Shown here piece by piece: positions 13,209 to 23,931 of a DNA stretch of 64,000 bases. Positions within the stretch are counted from its first letter, which is position 1, and every line of letters begins with the position of its first letter. A program made the translations under genes and the position numbers. The notes under the pieces were generated by a model. That model was not told the DNA's origin. It did not search any database and worked only from the letters and a program-made list of their open reading frames with translations. The stretch lies in the NCBI GenBank assembly GCA_951640195.1, contig OX621172.1:124001-188000 (forward strand). The letters run 5' to 3'. The stretch comes from Porpolomopsis calyptriformis. Lineage: Eukaryota; Basidiomycota; Agaricomycetes; Agaricales; Hygrophoraceae.

Positions 13209-13321
13209 TGATGAAGTTGGTTAGGTGAAAAATGTCGGATTAAGGAAAAATACTAAAGATTATGTAATCGATACATGCATACATTTGTATCAATAGACTC
13301 ATGATTGTACATATCCCAACA
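13209..13321 (-). repeat. copia 5' LTR and primer-binding region
   Basis: Same 113 bp as the 3' LTR with five transitions. Directly downstream on the minus strand (13208 leftward) is GGTTATGAGCCCTGG, a plausible primer-binding site of the initiator-Met type often used by copia elements. The tRNA match was not tested. Confidence 0.88.
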
Positions 13322-14500
13322 TGATGTGGGCTCCTGACTTGTGTTTTGAGTCTCTGTATCTATAGATATCGATATATTCCCTATACTTATTACCTTAATA
13401 TCTCAGCTTGTACTGATTGGATTCATTCCAAAATTGGTACATATACTCACCCTGATATCCCACTTTGATGGCGCACATTGGACCGGTCCGATATGCGCTA
13501 TTAACTTGCGTTTTGAGTCTATGTATCTATAAATATCAATATATCCCCTCCCCTTGCCACCTTGATATCTCAGCTTGTACTAATCAGATTTATTTCACAC
13601 TTGGTACACATACGCACCCTGATATCCCACCTTGATGGCGCACATCGGACCGATCCAATGTGCACTACTTATCCTCATTTCATTATTGTCCCAACTATAT
13701 AAACTCAATAGAGTAGGGATAATCAATTGAGGATAGGTAGCACACATTGGACTGGTCTGATATGCGCTACCAAAGTAGGATATCATGGTGAGTATATGTA
13801 CTAATTTTGGAATGAATCCAAACAGTACAAGCTGAGATATTAAGGTGGTAAGTATAAAGGGATATATCAATATCTATAGATACATAGACTCAAAACGCAA
13901 GTTAGTAGCGCATATCGGACCTGTCCGATGTGCGCTACCAAAGTGGGATATCATGGTGTATATGGGTACCAAATTTGAAATGAATCCGATCAGTACAAGC
14001 TGAGATATTAAGGTGATAAGTATAGGGGATATATAGATAAGTATACTCAAAATACAAGTCAGGAGCACACATCAGACCAATCCAAGGTGTGGCATCAAAG
14101 TGGGATATCAGGGTGTGTATGTGTACCAAATTTGAAATGAATCTGATCAGTACAAGCTGAGATATTAAGGTGATAAGTATAGGGGATATATTGATATCTA
14201 TAGATACAGAGACTCAAAACGCAAGTTAGTAGCGCATATCGGACCGGTCCGATGTGCGCCATCAAAGTGGGATATTAGGGTGTATATGTGTACCAAATTT
14301 GGAATGAATCTAATAAGTACAAGCTAAGATATAAAGGTGGCAAGGGGGAGGGGTATCTATAGACATCTATAGATACAGAGACTCAAAATGCAAGTCAAGA
14401 GCACACATCAGATCAATGTGATGTGCAGCATCAAAGTGGGATATGAGGGTTGGTATGTGTATTAAATTTGAAATCAATCTGATAAGTACAAGCTAAGATA
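13322..14500. repeat. Hairpin-repeat array, 156-169 bp spacing, with an inversion axis
   Basis: Palindromes start near 13471, 13638, 13740, 13908, 14064, 14232 and 14401, and the half cut by copia is at 13322. Spacing is 167, 102, 168, 156, 168 and 169 bp. The 102-bp gap is the inversion axis: units before it carry CTCAGCTTGTAC on the plus strand, units after it the reverse complement. The best copies are perfect 28-bp palindromes with GGACCGGTCC at the centre (for example 14232). Confidence 0.8.
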
Positions 14501-14553
14501 TAGTATATGTTGATTGCTGAATAGTCTTTTCAGTATTCAACTAAATGATAGGA

Positions 14554-14601
14554 ACAGACTTTGGATAATCAGACTTTGGATAATCAGACTTTGGATAATC
14601 A
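14554..14601. repeat. 15-bp tandem repeat, three copies
   Basis: CAGACTTTGGATAAT is repeated three times in direct succession. No other copy was seen in the window; probably simple replication slippage. Confidence 0.85.
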
Positions 14602-14877
14602 GTATGAAACAAAATAGTTGAAACATTGACTTGCTTCATATTGAGCATACTTTGCAACCCATACTTGATAGATTAGACCTTCTTTAGTAGGTGGTCATTT
14701 ACTTATTATAGACTGCATCTGTCATGAAATTGGCGTTCACTCTCTTAAAATTTCTCTCTTTTCTTCGTTCTTTTCTTTTCTTTCTTATGGCAGTTCTTTT
14801 GGGAGGGAGGCTGTCTTTATTGGCAGTGGAAACTACTTGTACAAAGGGAGGAGTCCATGTCCGACTAACTATTTATA

Positions 14878-15757
14878 CTAGTCCGTCTTGGCAATCTCCT
14901 GCACCATACTGTCCCTCAAGAACTCTACAAAACTTGAGACTACTTGACCATCTAATGCGGCCAACTTGTTGCCCCAGTAGATTGCCCCATTAGTGTCACC
15001 ACCGGAGGCCTGCAACTCAGCAGCCTTCCCTTCAATGAAACCCATCGCTATCTTTCTCGCTTCCTCACCCAACCAATCATTGGTGGGACTCCATAACAAA
15101 CTAGGAGGAACTTCTTCCTCCTCGATCTTGACGTTGACGTTGGTCAACGACGACGACAAATCTTTGACTAAAAAAGACAGGGAATCAACAACTATGAAGA
15201 AAACGAGAGAGTTAAAGACTCACCACTAGATAGAACACTTGTTGGACCAGGGGTCCAAGGACGGAAAGGGGGGCTGGTAGCCAAGTCCTCAGGCTTAGCA
15301 CCATCAAAGGGGAGGGGATACCCCCAATGGTCGGTACTCCAATCAACTTGCTCCTCCAAAGGAAGCTTGGAGGTGGGAGGAGGGGCGTTATCATCCCAAG
15401 CTAAAAAGGGAAAGCCTATTATCAATAAACACGGACTAATAAAGACAAAACAAGATACATACCAAGCGGATCCTCCATTAAGCCACAAACATGCTGGATT
15501 GGCCAGCGAACATACGGACACTTTCTGACCTTATGCTTGCCACCGCAAGCAAAACAAGAAAAGGAAGACCAGCAGAGGTCGGCGTCGGAGGGGATGCGCT
15601 GGAGGTAGTAGTGAAACGAATCACAATCGAGAAAGACAGGAGCAGTGCGGTGCACCACTCCAGACTGCTTGAAGAATCGGACGTAGTGGCCTTGGTGGGA
15701 GGGAGTTATGATGAATTGACAAGGATTGAACTGAAGCGTAGGGATACAACCCCACAC
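14878..15757 (-). CDS. Intron-containing gene of unknown function (5' end unresolved)
   Basis: Three exons join cleanly: 15463 to about 15757, 15224-15400 and 14878-15167. The introns are 62 bp (15401-15462, GTATGT..TTTTTAG) and 56 bp (15168-15223, GTGAGT..TTTTTAG), and both junctions preserve the frame. Exon 1 contains a Cys/His-rich stretch (CFACGGKHKVRKCPYVRWPIQHVC region; too irregular to call a zinc finger) and FLDCDSFHYYLQRIP. Exon 2 is Pro-rich. Exon 3 is helical and acidic, starting near KDLSSSLTNVNVKIEEEE and ending QEIAKTD. No premature stop was found, unlike most genes here, so it may be a real gene. The true start probably lies in an earlier exon right of 15757; an alternative frame with TEEPPFGLPF is open to about 15836. 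I do not recognise the family. Confidence 0.5.
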
Positions 15758-15939
15758 CTTTTATATGCTCAGACACAAAGGGAAGACCAAAAGGAGGTTC
15801 CTCAGTCAAAGAAGAGAAACCCGATACACCGGACAAGAGATAGAAACAGCGGCGATCTCATGACTAGAAGAACAATAGGAACCAGTTATGAGACAGCACA
15901 GCCTGATACTGCGGAAGGCTATACCCAATAGAGTTGAGT

Positions 15940-16110
15940 CATCAAAACAACACAGCCTTCTGCAGTATGACTAAGAACAATGACAAACCTTAAATCGGAG
16001 GCTGTGAACAATAGAAAATGGGGTGACTGCGGAGGCTGACTCATAGTGACTCCTATTTTAGAAATACTATATAAACCCTGAGGGCGAAGCGGATCATCAC
16101 TTCGTCCTCC
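15940..16110 (+). promoter_or_regulatory. LTR-like promoter segment
   Basis: TGACTCA at 16037-16043 is followed 24 bp later by TATATAAA at 16068-16075. The same order is seen in the LTRs at 38383, 44683, 30814 and 54478-55517. No LTR ends, target duplication or coding interior were found, so it may be an eroded solo LTR or a host promoter. Confidence 0.35.
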
Positions 16111-17060
16111 TGTGAGATTACTTGTAGTAGCACAAACGCAATCAGAATCATCAGACTTCTTTTCCATTAGAACAAGAAAAGAGAAACATAAACCATAACT
16201 ACTGAGCCAATCGTTCATGCCCATATTCCCTAAACTCTCAGCAGAGGCACGCAATGGATTTAACTCGCAGAACAACTTCTTTGTAGAAGTAAAACTAAAC
16301 TCAGAAGGAATTATCACCCTTTACGAGGACGTCCCCGTCAGAACTTTCTTCTATATCCTACTAGACTTATTAAGCTCCAAGGCCTGCCTTGTGATTGACA
16401 AAAAGACTTGCAACTACAGTTGTGACAGCATCATACAAGTTAAGTGATATAGGATAGACAGGTTAGCTATGGAGAAAGATGTTCAGTGCTATGTCACATG
16501 TCACGTGTCACGTGACCAATAACGTGACTGTAGTATAGCATACAGCTTGAACCTGGACCCTAGTCTACACATAAACTATGGAAGCAATTTTTGCTAAAAG
16601 AGAGGACAAAATCAATAGCTAATTAGCATAATGTCCTGGTAAGTTACTAGAATGTCCTAACACAATTCCAAACTGAATACAACCTCTGCCTCTTCTGGTA
16701 ATTATAAACAGTGAACTAGAATTCAAGATCTCCAAAATCCTAGACTTAAAGATTGATATAGATATGCACATATCAGGTTTTGGTGATGAAAGCTATAAAT
16801 ATAAAAGAGATTTGTACAGTATATGACTTAGAGTAGCAAAAAGAAGTTAGTGTAGCAAATATAGAATATATACAAGACAATATACCTAGCAGATAGTGTA
16901 TATGATATAGATTATATTATAAAATTTATACATAGTATACAAGATATGTAGTATACACAATATATATAGAATAGATAGACACAGTATATAGTACATATAG
17001 GATATATAATATGATGATGATATTAGTATAGGAAAGATTGTGTGCTAGTTGGCATAGCTG
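16110..17060. other. Mostly non-coding, TA-rich; CACGTG cluster
   Basis: A 77-codon frame at 16217-16447 has no recognised features. At 16494-16514 the 7-mer TCACRTG occurs three times in tandem, with a further ACGTGAC at 16522, giving CACGTG E-box-like sites. From 16740 to 17060 the sequence is strongly AT-rich with TATA runs and no gene. Confidence 0.45.
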
Positions 17061-17066
17061 GGATAT

Positions 17067-17314
17067 TGTTAGGTCCAAAGTTTTGGAGTTGATTTCGGAG
17101 ATCGGAGTTGGATAAATGATGGGACTTAGTCGATATTCTGTCTACAGATACAGGGGAAAAAACGCAGTACTTATATACCTGCTAGATAATTATATCTGAG
17201 ACATAGTGACGACAGAGGACATCATAAGTAGGAAACATGTGAAAAGTACGGAGTGTTCGGAGTTGTTGGAGTTCATCAGAATTCATCGGAGTTCGTCAGA
17301 ACTGGGATGTAACA
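17067..17314 (-). repeat. gypsy-1 3' LTR
   Basis: 248 bp, inverted ends TGTTA/TAACA. It shares an internal CTGTCTACAGATA and ATATACCTGCTAGATAA block with the other two copies. Length differences between copies come from a variable number of short TTCATCGGAG-like units near one end. Confidence 0.9.
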
Positions 17315-17483
17315 GTATCTCCCTCTTAAGGGTGAGCCCTTGAGACCGCATATTGGACTTGACCATATTTGGTAATGACCAAGAAATTGGAGTTTTGGAA
17401 TGTGGCAGATTTCGGAGAATCATCGGAGTTTGAAATCGGAACATATATAATAAGGTCTGGTGGATCACTCTTCTTCATTAACA

Positions 17484-18241
17484 ATGCCCACTTGCAATGA
17501 AATCCAAGCTCAACTTGCACAGCTCCAAGTCTTGCTCGAAAATGAAGAACAATGAGAGCGCGAGGAAGCAGAGGAGGCCTGGAGGGTGGAGGAAGAGCGT
17601 CGGTTGGCAGAGGAGCAACGGGTAGCTAGAAAGGCGGCCAAAGCTGCAAAAAGGGAGGCAGCAAGGAGGGCGAAGGAGGCGGCTCAAATAGCGGAGATGG
17701 TGGTGGAGGAAAGATCAGGGCAAGAGGCCTTGATCAGACAACCATAAGTATTTCCTTTTTATTATCCACTTTATTCTGGAGTTGACTGGAATTCATTAGG
17801 AGGGCTCCATGCAAGCCTTGCATCAGGAAAGGGAGCGCAGAAGAATGCGTGTGGCCAACCGGACAGGGGAAGGCCCAGAGTTGTACCGCCTGCCAACAGG
17901 TAAAGGCTAAATGCTGGGTTGGGGAAGAACTAGCAAAAAGGAAATGCGTCCGGAGTACCACAGAGGAACTGGAGCACGGTGGAAAAAGGCGACAGGGAAA
18001 TGCGGAGTCGTTGGAGATGGCGAATTTGAGGGAGGAGCTGCAAGGAGTTCGGGGGGAGATGAGGAAGATGAGAATGGAGATGAAGAGAATGAGGGTATCC
18101 ATGGAGAGGACTAAGGAGTTGTTAGATGGGGAGTATAAGGACAGTGGAGAGAGCGGAGAAAGTTCAGAGGAATCGGAGGAGTCAGAGATGTCAGAGGAGG
18201 AATTACCCATAAGGGATGTAGAAATAGTCCCTTTGGAATAG
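17484..18241 (+). pseudogene. Zn2Cys6-type plus coiled-coil protein encoded antisense within gypsy 1
   Basis: Exon 1 (17484 to about 17744) starts MPTCNEIQAQLAQL and is a highly charged helix rich in E, K, R and A. It contains one TGA (after ENEEQ) and a TAA at the donor. An intron of about 50 bp (GTATTT..CATTAG) separates it from exon 2, although the phase at the junction is one base off, so the gene is probably damaged. Exon 2 carries CKPC-x8-C-x11-CTAC-x6-C, close to the fungal Zn2Cys6 binuclear-cluster spacing. A Met/Arg/Glu coiled coil and a Ser/Glu-rich acidic tail (GESGESSEESEESEMSEEE) follow. The gene lies head-to-head with the end of pol (stop at 18290) and 170 bp from the LTR. It has the same architecture as 48511-49621 and 55906-57033, suggesting an element-borne DNA-binding factor. 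Function is not known. Confidence 0.6.
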
Positions 18242-18289
18242 ATAATGAATTTTTGAATCGAAGTAAAGAATAAATAAGAGTGAAAGAAA

Positions 18290-21200
18290 TTAATAGTCAG
18301 GTCTAGGTTTCTCCGGATAAGTGGAGTGGAACTCCGAGATGAGTTCTGAAGCATGTCCTAGCTCAGTAGCGAGGATCCATGAAGTTTCTTCGTCGGTACC
18401 TTCATAGCCTTCCCAATGAACCAAATACAATAATTTGCATAAGCGACACCTATTATCAATTTTCGAGTCTAGGATTTTGGAGATCTCGAACTCCAGTTCT
18501 CCATCTATGATTACCAGAGGAGGTGGAGGTTGTACTTGGTTCGGAATCATATTTGGTGAGGCTGGTTCCAACTGTGATATATGAAAGACAGGATGGATAG
18601 CTTTCATAGAACTAGGCAAACAGAGAGTATAGGAATGGGTTCCAACTTGGGCAATAACCTTGAAAGGACCTAAGTTCTTCTCTGAGAGTTTCTTGGAGGG
18701 TCTGGTAGTTCGGAAAAACTTGGCCTTTACGAAGGCTTGAGTTCCTATTTCGAAATCAGGGGCTGGAATGCGCTTTAAGTCAGTGTAATGCTGATAATGC
18801 TTTTGAGCTTCAGAGATGGTATTTCGGAGTTCGGAGTGGAGTTTGTCCAAATCAACAGCTAGTTCTCTGGCTCGAATGGAAGTAAGATCACGCTCAGGGT
18901 GTACTGAAATATTTGGATGATAACCCTTGTTGGCAAAAAAAGGGGATATCCCAGTAGTAGCGTTCGGAGCGTTGTTATACACGAATTCCGCAATAGCCAG
19001 GAGATGGGACCAGTCGTCCTGTTGATAGTTACAATACATCCATAGGTATTGCTCCAAGGTTTGATTGACTTGTTCAGTTTGTCCGTCACCTTCCGGATAA
19101 TACCTGGAGGTAAAATGGAGATGCATGTCAAGGACTTTACCCAATGACCGGAAAAAGCGGGAGACAAACTCCGAGCCTTGGTCACAGGTGACATGTGAGG
19201 GAACTCCATGTTTGGAGAATACATGGACAAGAAAAAGTTGAGCGAGCTGAGGAGCAGTGATAGTGTCGAAGGTTGGTATGAAAATAGCTTGTTTGGAGAA
19301 TCAATCAACAACAACAAGAATAGCAGAGAATTCATCAGAGTTAGGGAGTTGCTTGATGAAATCCATGGAGATGGAATTCCAAGGCTTCTCCAGAATTGGG
19401 AGTTGCTTGAGCAAACCATAAGGCCAATGGCGAGGGACTTTAGACCTAGCGCACATAGTACAGGAGTTACAGTAGTCCTTTACAAAGGTCTGGAGTTCCA
19501 GCCATGTGTATTCTCGTTGGATCAATTCAAGCGTTTTGTTTTGACCAAAATGACCAGCAATTGGATGATCATGCTTCATACGCAAAATTTGAGGTTGTAA
19601 GTCATCTACATTGGGCACATAGATACGACCATCATGACGAAGGAAACCAGAGGTGTCGATAGTCCATCGGAGATCGGAGTTGGCATCAGAGTTGGCATCG
19701 GAGCTGGACTCCGCAACCTTTAGGTGCTCCATAGCCACTGGATCATCACGAAGCAAATTCCAAATTTTCAAGTGCAGGGAGTCTACATCCATAATGAATG
19801 CAGCCTTTAACACTGGATCTAATAAGGATAAAGCTTGTAGGGATGAAGCCAGTTGCTCCAAGGTAAAAATCGGTCAGAGGTTCTGAGGATTGATACTGGC
19901 ATAGTCGCTATCTCCCTCTTTAGGATTTATATCATATCGACGAGTTAAGAAGTCCAGTTTTGCTCTGAGTTTTCTGGGGCGAAAATGAATGACCAGATTA
20001 AAGCCCGACAAAAATTCAGACCAACGAGCCTGACGCCGTGACAGGAGTTTAGTCGTAGAAAAGTATACCAAATTCTTGTGATCAGTGACAACGTCGACTG
20101 GGTCAGAAGAGCCTTCAAGGTAATGACGCCAGTTGCAAAAACTATCGTGAATGGCTAATAGCTCCTTGTCATGGATATCATAGTTCAACTCCGGTGGAGT
20201 TAAAGTCCGAGAGTAGAATGCGATGGGATGTAATGATTCATCTTCAGTGTAAGTTGATAAGATGCCCGCTATGGCATAATCGGAGGCATCTGTTTCTACT
20301 ACCAGACGTGATCCTAGAGTGAAATTAACAAGAACAGGAGTGGAAGTGAAGGCCCGCTTCAGAGATTCAAACGCGAATTTGCATTGAGTATCAAAATTCC
20401 ATGGAACGTTTTTCCGGGTCAATCGTGTAAGCAGAGATACCAATCCTGAGTAGTTGTTGATAAAACGCCTATAGAAATTTCCAAAACCTAAGAATGACTG
20501 GACATCCTTGACTTTCCGTGGTTCCGGCCAATCTAGGATAATTTCAACTTTGGCAGGGTCCATGGTAATTCCACCAGGGGAAAGGATAAATCCAAGGTAT
20601 TCAATTGTATCTTGATGGAAGAAACATTTCTCCAGTTTTCCAAAAAGACTGTTAAGTCGGAGTCTTCGGAGCACTTCGCGGACATGTCTCCAGTGATCCA
20701 CAATGTTATCCAAGTAGATAAGGATATCGTCAAGATATACTACAACAGAGATATCGGAGAGGTCGGAGAAAATCTCGTTTATGAAATGTTGAAATGTTGA
20801 TGGGGCATTGCATAGACCTAAGGGCATAACCAAGAATTCGAAAGCACCATACCTGGTACAGAAAGTGGTTTTCCATTCATCCCCTTCCGTGATTCGTACA
20901 TTGAAGTATCCAATTCGCAAGTCGATTTTGGTGTAGATACAACCTTTGCTGGCACGGTCCAGGAGATCGGAGATGAGTGGAAGTGGGTAATGATCTTTCT
21001 TGGTGATTTTATTGATGCCTCGATAGTCCATGCATAAATGTAATGAGCCATCTTTCTTGCAGATGAAAACGATCGGAGCACTGCCCGGAGATCTGGAGGA
21101 ACATATCCAACCTTTTCTAAGGTGCTCATCCAAGAATATATGAAGGGCTTCTTGTTCTGCAACAGAAAGAGAATAGATGCATCCCAGTGGAGGTGTCGTA

Positions 21201-22150
21201 CCCTCCTCTAGATCAATATGGTGATCACTATAACGATGAGGAGGAAGATGTTTAGATTTCCCCTCACTGAAAACATCAGCATAGTCATGATATTCCGGAG
21301 GAACTTTCGCGTAAAATGTAGGGTCCGGAGGAACATCAGAGATGTCGATAGAACGCGCTTTTGAAATATCAGCAGCTTGAAGAACAAAGGACTGAGATCC
21401 TTCTTGCTTACTAGCATGTACAAAGGCAGCTGCCAAAATAATAGACACAGGAGGAAGTGAAGTCGGAGCTGGAGTCGGAGCTGGAGGGTCAAGTGGAGTT
21501 GCCTCGGAGGGCATAGGTGTCGATGATGAAGACGAATACATCGGTTTTGGTGTCCCGAATGAAATACTACTTGTAACCCAGTCAATCAACGGATTGTAGC
21601 GGGTAAGCCAGTTGAATCCAAGAACAGCAGAACATGATGCATCCAACGGAGTGACCAAAAACTCAATATCTAGAGTTTCTCCAGATGGAAATCAGATGGG
21701 GAGCATAACTCCCATATCAATGGTTCTCCCTTGAGATCCATCAAATAATTGGAGTTGCTTCGGAGGAAGTGGTGATGTTTTGAGCTTGTTTTGATGGACA
21801 AAGTCAAAGTCCAAGAAACAATGCGTGGATCCTGAATCGATAAGAGTCAGAATAGATAATGAATCAATAAATAAAGTGATCAAAAAGGAATCAGAGCAAG
21901 GAACGGAAGCATTGAGCTTTACAATAGAAGACGCAGGAATGGTTTCAATGCAGTCCACATTCCGCGTCTCATGCGGACTGCCTCCTATTTTTCCAGAGCG
22001 GCTGGAGGGGCGCTCAGAATAGGAGTAGGGGATTCCTGAGTGGGTGGATCGGCGACAGTAGTGGCACGTCCAGAAGCCTTCTTTGAAGCAGAGGAACCTG
22101 ACTTTGGACATTCCTTTGCCATATGACCTAGGGATCCATAAAACATACAC
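18290..22150 (-). pseudogene. gypsy-1 pol: protease, RT, RNase H, integrase, chromodomain
   Basis: One frame, right to left. Protease LIDSGSTHCF lies near 21830. Reverse transcriptase has KKDGSLHLCMDYRGIN and VVYLDDILIY near 20720. RNase H starts at ETDASDYAIAG near 20290. Integrase has a zinc-binding H..H..C..C region (CNSCTMC) near 19460 and catalytic SMDFI, CDQGSEF and GDGQTEQVNQ, so the DDE residues are intact. A C-terminal chromodomain contains ILDSKI..LVHWEGYEG..TSWI near 18420. Premature TGA codons start at 21692, 19874 and 19301; the usual residue at 19301 (VVDRFSK in relatives) is Arg. Pol is shifted one frame relative to gag and overlaps it over about 22150-21985, so expression needed a frameshift. 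Confidence 0.93.
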
Positions 22151-23211
22151 AAGTTATTATCCAAACGATGTTTTCGTTCAGCCGGAGTAAGCTTTCTGTC
22201 TTTTCCAAGCTTATTGGAGAGGTCAGGACACTTCAGAGTTGAGGTAGTTGGAGTGGATTTCATAGGAGTTTTCTTGAAAGTAGAAGGTGTTGTTGGAGTT
22301 GAAGACGGTTTAGGAGCATTTGTTGGAGGTGCCGGAGCACGACTGGAGTCCTGCTTAAGCTCTCCTTTACATTCCCAATACCTAGCATCAATTGTTTGAG
22401 CTAACTCCTTCATAGCTACCAATGTGGCTGGTTTTCTGACTTGAGACATTTGATCCTTGATTTGATCTGGAAGACCACAGTAAAAGATATGCCGCAGTGC
22501 TCCAATGTCCCATTGGACTTGAACCGCTAGCCTGTTGAAGTGCACAATATATTTGGCGATCCGTTGATTATCGAACATCTTCAAAGATTCCAATTCCGCT
22601 TTGGCAGTTCCTATTGGATCCAAAGGTCCGAATTGGTCCTGTAACTCGGAGCAGAACTCCGAGAAGTCCAAGAGGAACAACGGAGGGTTAGGAATAGTCT
22701 CCAAAAGGTAAGGTTCGAATAAAGATAACGCTATTCCCTTCAGAAACAACATAGCATAATTGACCTTAGCTTCATTGGAAGTAAACGCAGAAGGCCTATC
22801 CTTGAAATTCAATTGAAGTTGAACTAGGAAAGGTCAGAGTTTCATTGGATCAGAGCTGTCGAAAAGATCAGGCTCTCGGACTTTGGATTTTGTGGGTTTG
22901 GCTCCAGAAGAAGCTTGAGCGATGGTGGCGATATTTTGAAAAGCCATGATCAATCTCTCTTCAGCTGTCTCCTGTTCCAGAGCTTCCTGAGCTGGCTGGA
23001 CTTGAGGTGTCTCTTCAACCGAAGTTGATGTTTGACCTTGAGTAGTCTGCAGAGTTACAGGTCATAACGGATTTTCTTGATCATGAAAAGCAGTGGGAAG
23101 CCTTTCAGATATACGCGTAGTGGGAGACACAGGACTTGTTTCGGAGTTGGTCAGAGATAATCGACTTCTAGTTGAAAATCCCGTAAAACATTCAAGAGTA
23201 CGTTGTGTCAT
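21985..23211 (-). pseudogene. gypsy-1 gag
   Basis: ATG at 23211 (MTQRTLECFTG). The capsid-like region contains QLQDQFGPLDPIG-type and NRLAVQVQWD helices around 22700-22450, where relatives have the retrotrans_gag fold. A Pro/Thr-rich linker follows. The zinc knuckle reads CMFYGSLGHMAKEC, so the second Cys of CX2CX4HX4C is Tyr (a G-to-A type change). Premature TGA codons lie at 23062-23064 and 22834-22836. The frame ends at 21985, inside pol. Confidence 0.85.
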
Positions 23212-23246
23212 CGTGAATAAAAACCTGAGCTAGAGACAGAATATAC

Positions 23247-23502
23247 TGTTAGGTCCAAAGTTTCAGAGTTGATTTCGGAGATTGGAGTTGGATAAACGAT
23301 GGGACTTAGTCGATATTCTGTCTACAGATACAGGGAAAAAATGCAGTACTTATATACCTGCTAGATAATTATATCTGAGACATAGTGACAACAGAGGATG
23401 TCATAAGTAAGAAACATGTGAAAAGTACAGAGTGTTCAGAGTTGTTGGAATTATCAGAGTTCATCGGAGTTCATCGGAGTTCATCGGAACTGGGATGTAA
23501 CA
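23247..23502 (-). repeat. gypsy-1 5' LTR
   Basis: 256 bp, TGTTA..TAACA ends. The interior begins GTATATTCTGTCTCTAGC on the minus strand. That does not look like a standard tRNA 3'-end primer site, so the priming mechanism is unclear. Confidence 0.9.
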
Positions 23503-23735
23503 GAATCCGTTGTTTAATCAACCTAGAATTGGAGGTTGATAGCGCACATCAGACTGGTCTGATATGCGCTATATATGTAAGAATCTGGTGTCTATCTAAC
23601 ATGGAATTGGAGGTTGGTAGCATATACGGACCAGTCCGATGTGCACTACATATGTGAGAATCCGTTGTGTAATCAACCTAGAATCGGAGGTTGATAGCGC
23701 ACACCGGACTAGTCCAATATGCGCTACATATGTTT
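23503..23735. repeat. Hairpin array a: three units of about 78 bp
   Basis: Hairpins start near 23542, 23620 and 23697. Units begin AATCYG.TGT.TAATCAACC, and units 1 and 2 carry GTAAGAATC or GTGAGAATC plus CTAAC-like motifs. This spacer sequence is not shared with the other arrays although the period is almost the same. The gypsy-1 right flank starts exactly at a unit boundary. Confidence 0.75.
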
Positions 23736-23931
23736 AAATGGATAGCATCTGGTTTCTTTAAACTACATGTGACCAGTCCGGGTACTGTACACGTGTATTC
23801 CACATGTGCCGTCCTTGGACCACATGTCTTGCTTAGCGTTTCACATAAGCCGTAGAGTCTGGCACGCCATTCATCATCCCTACTTGCACCCATAGCAACT
23901 TGCACTGATATTCTTCATATCCTCAAATCCG

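Larger units (their letters stand above)
8564..13321 (-). mobile_element. Full-length Ty1/copia retrotransposon, defective, with a nested solo LTR
   Basis: Bounded by 113-bp LTRs (8564-8676 and 13209-13321) and a perfect 5-bp target duplication TGATG (8559-8563 and 13322-13326). The target lies inside the right arm of a hairpin repeat. Without the 240-bp solo-LTR insertion, the interior is one 1421-codon frame on the minus strand, from ATG at 13186 to TGA at 8684, in the order gag, protease, integrase, reverse transcriptase, RNase H (copia order). The LTRs differ at 5 of 113 sites, all transitions. Eleven premature stops and two catalytic substitutions make it non-autonomous. Confidence 0.93.
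17067..23502 (-). mobile_element. Ty3/gypsy retrotransposon 1, full length, with an antisense extra gene
   Basis: LTRs at 17067-17314 (248 bp) and 23247-23502 (256 bp) have TGTTA..TAACA ends. The interior has gag and pol on the minus strand and, between pol and the 3' LTR, a plus-strand gene (17484-18241). The 5-bp flanks differ (GATAT left, GAATC right), so no target duplication is visible. Purine-rich AAGAGGGAGATAC next to the 3' LTR is the polypurine tract. Five premature stops are present, all TGA. Confidence 0.92.

Noticed and set aside
17484..18241. Interpretation as the gypsy-1 gag or envelope gene
   Set aside because: Gag is already present with its own zinc knuckle on the other strand at 21985-23211, and the antisense gene has an intron and no membrane segment or signal peptide.
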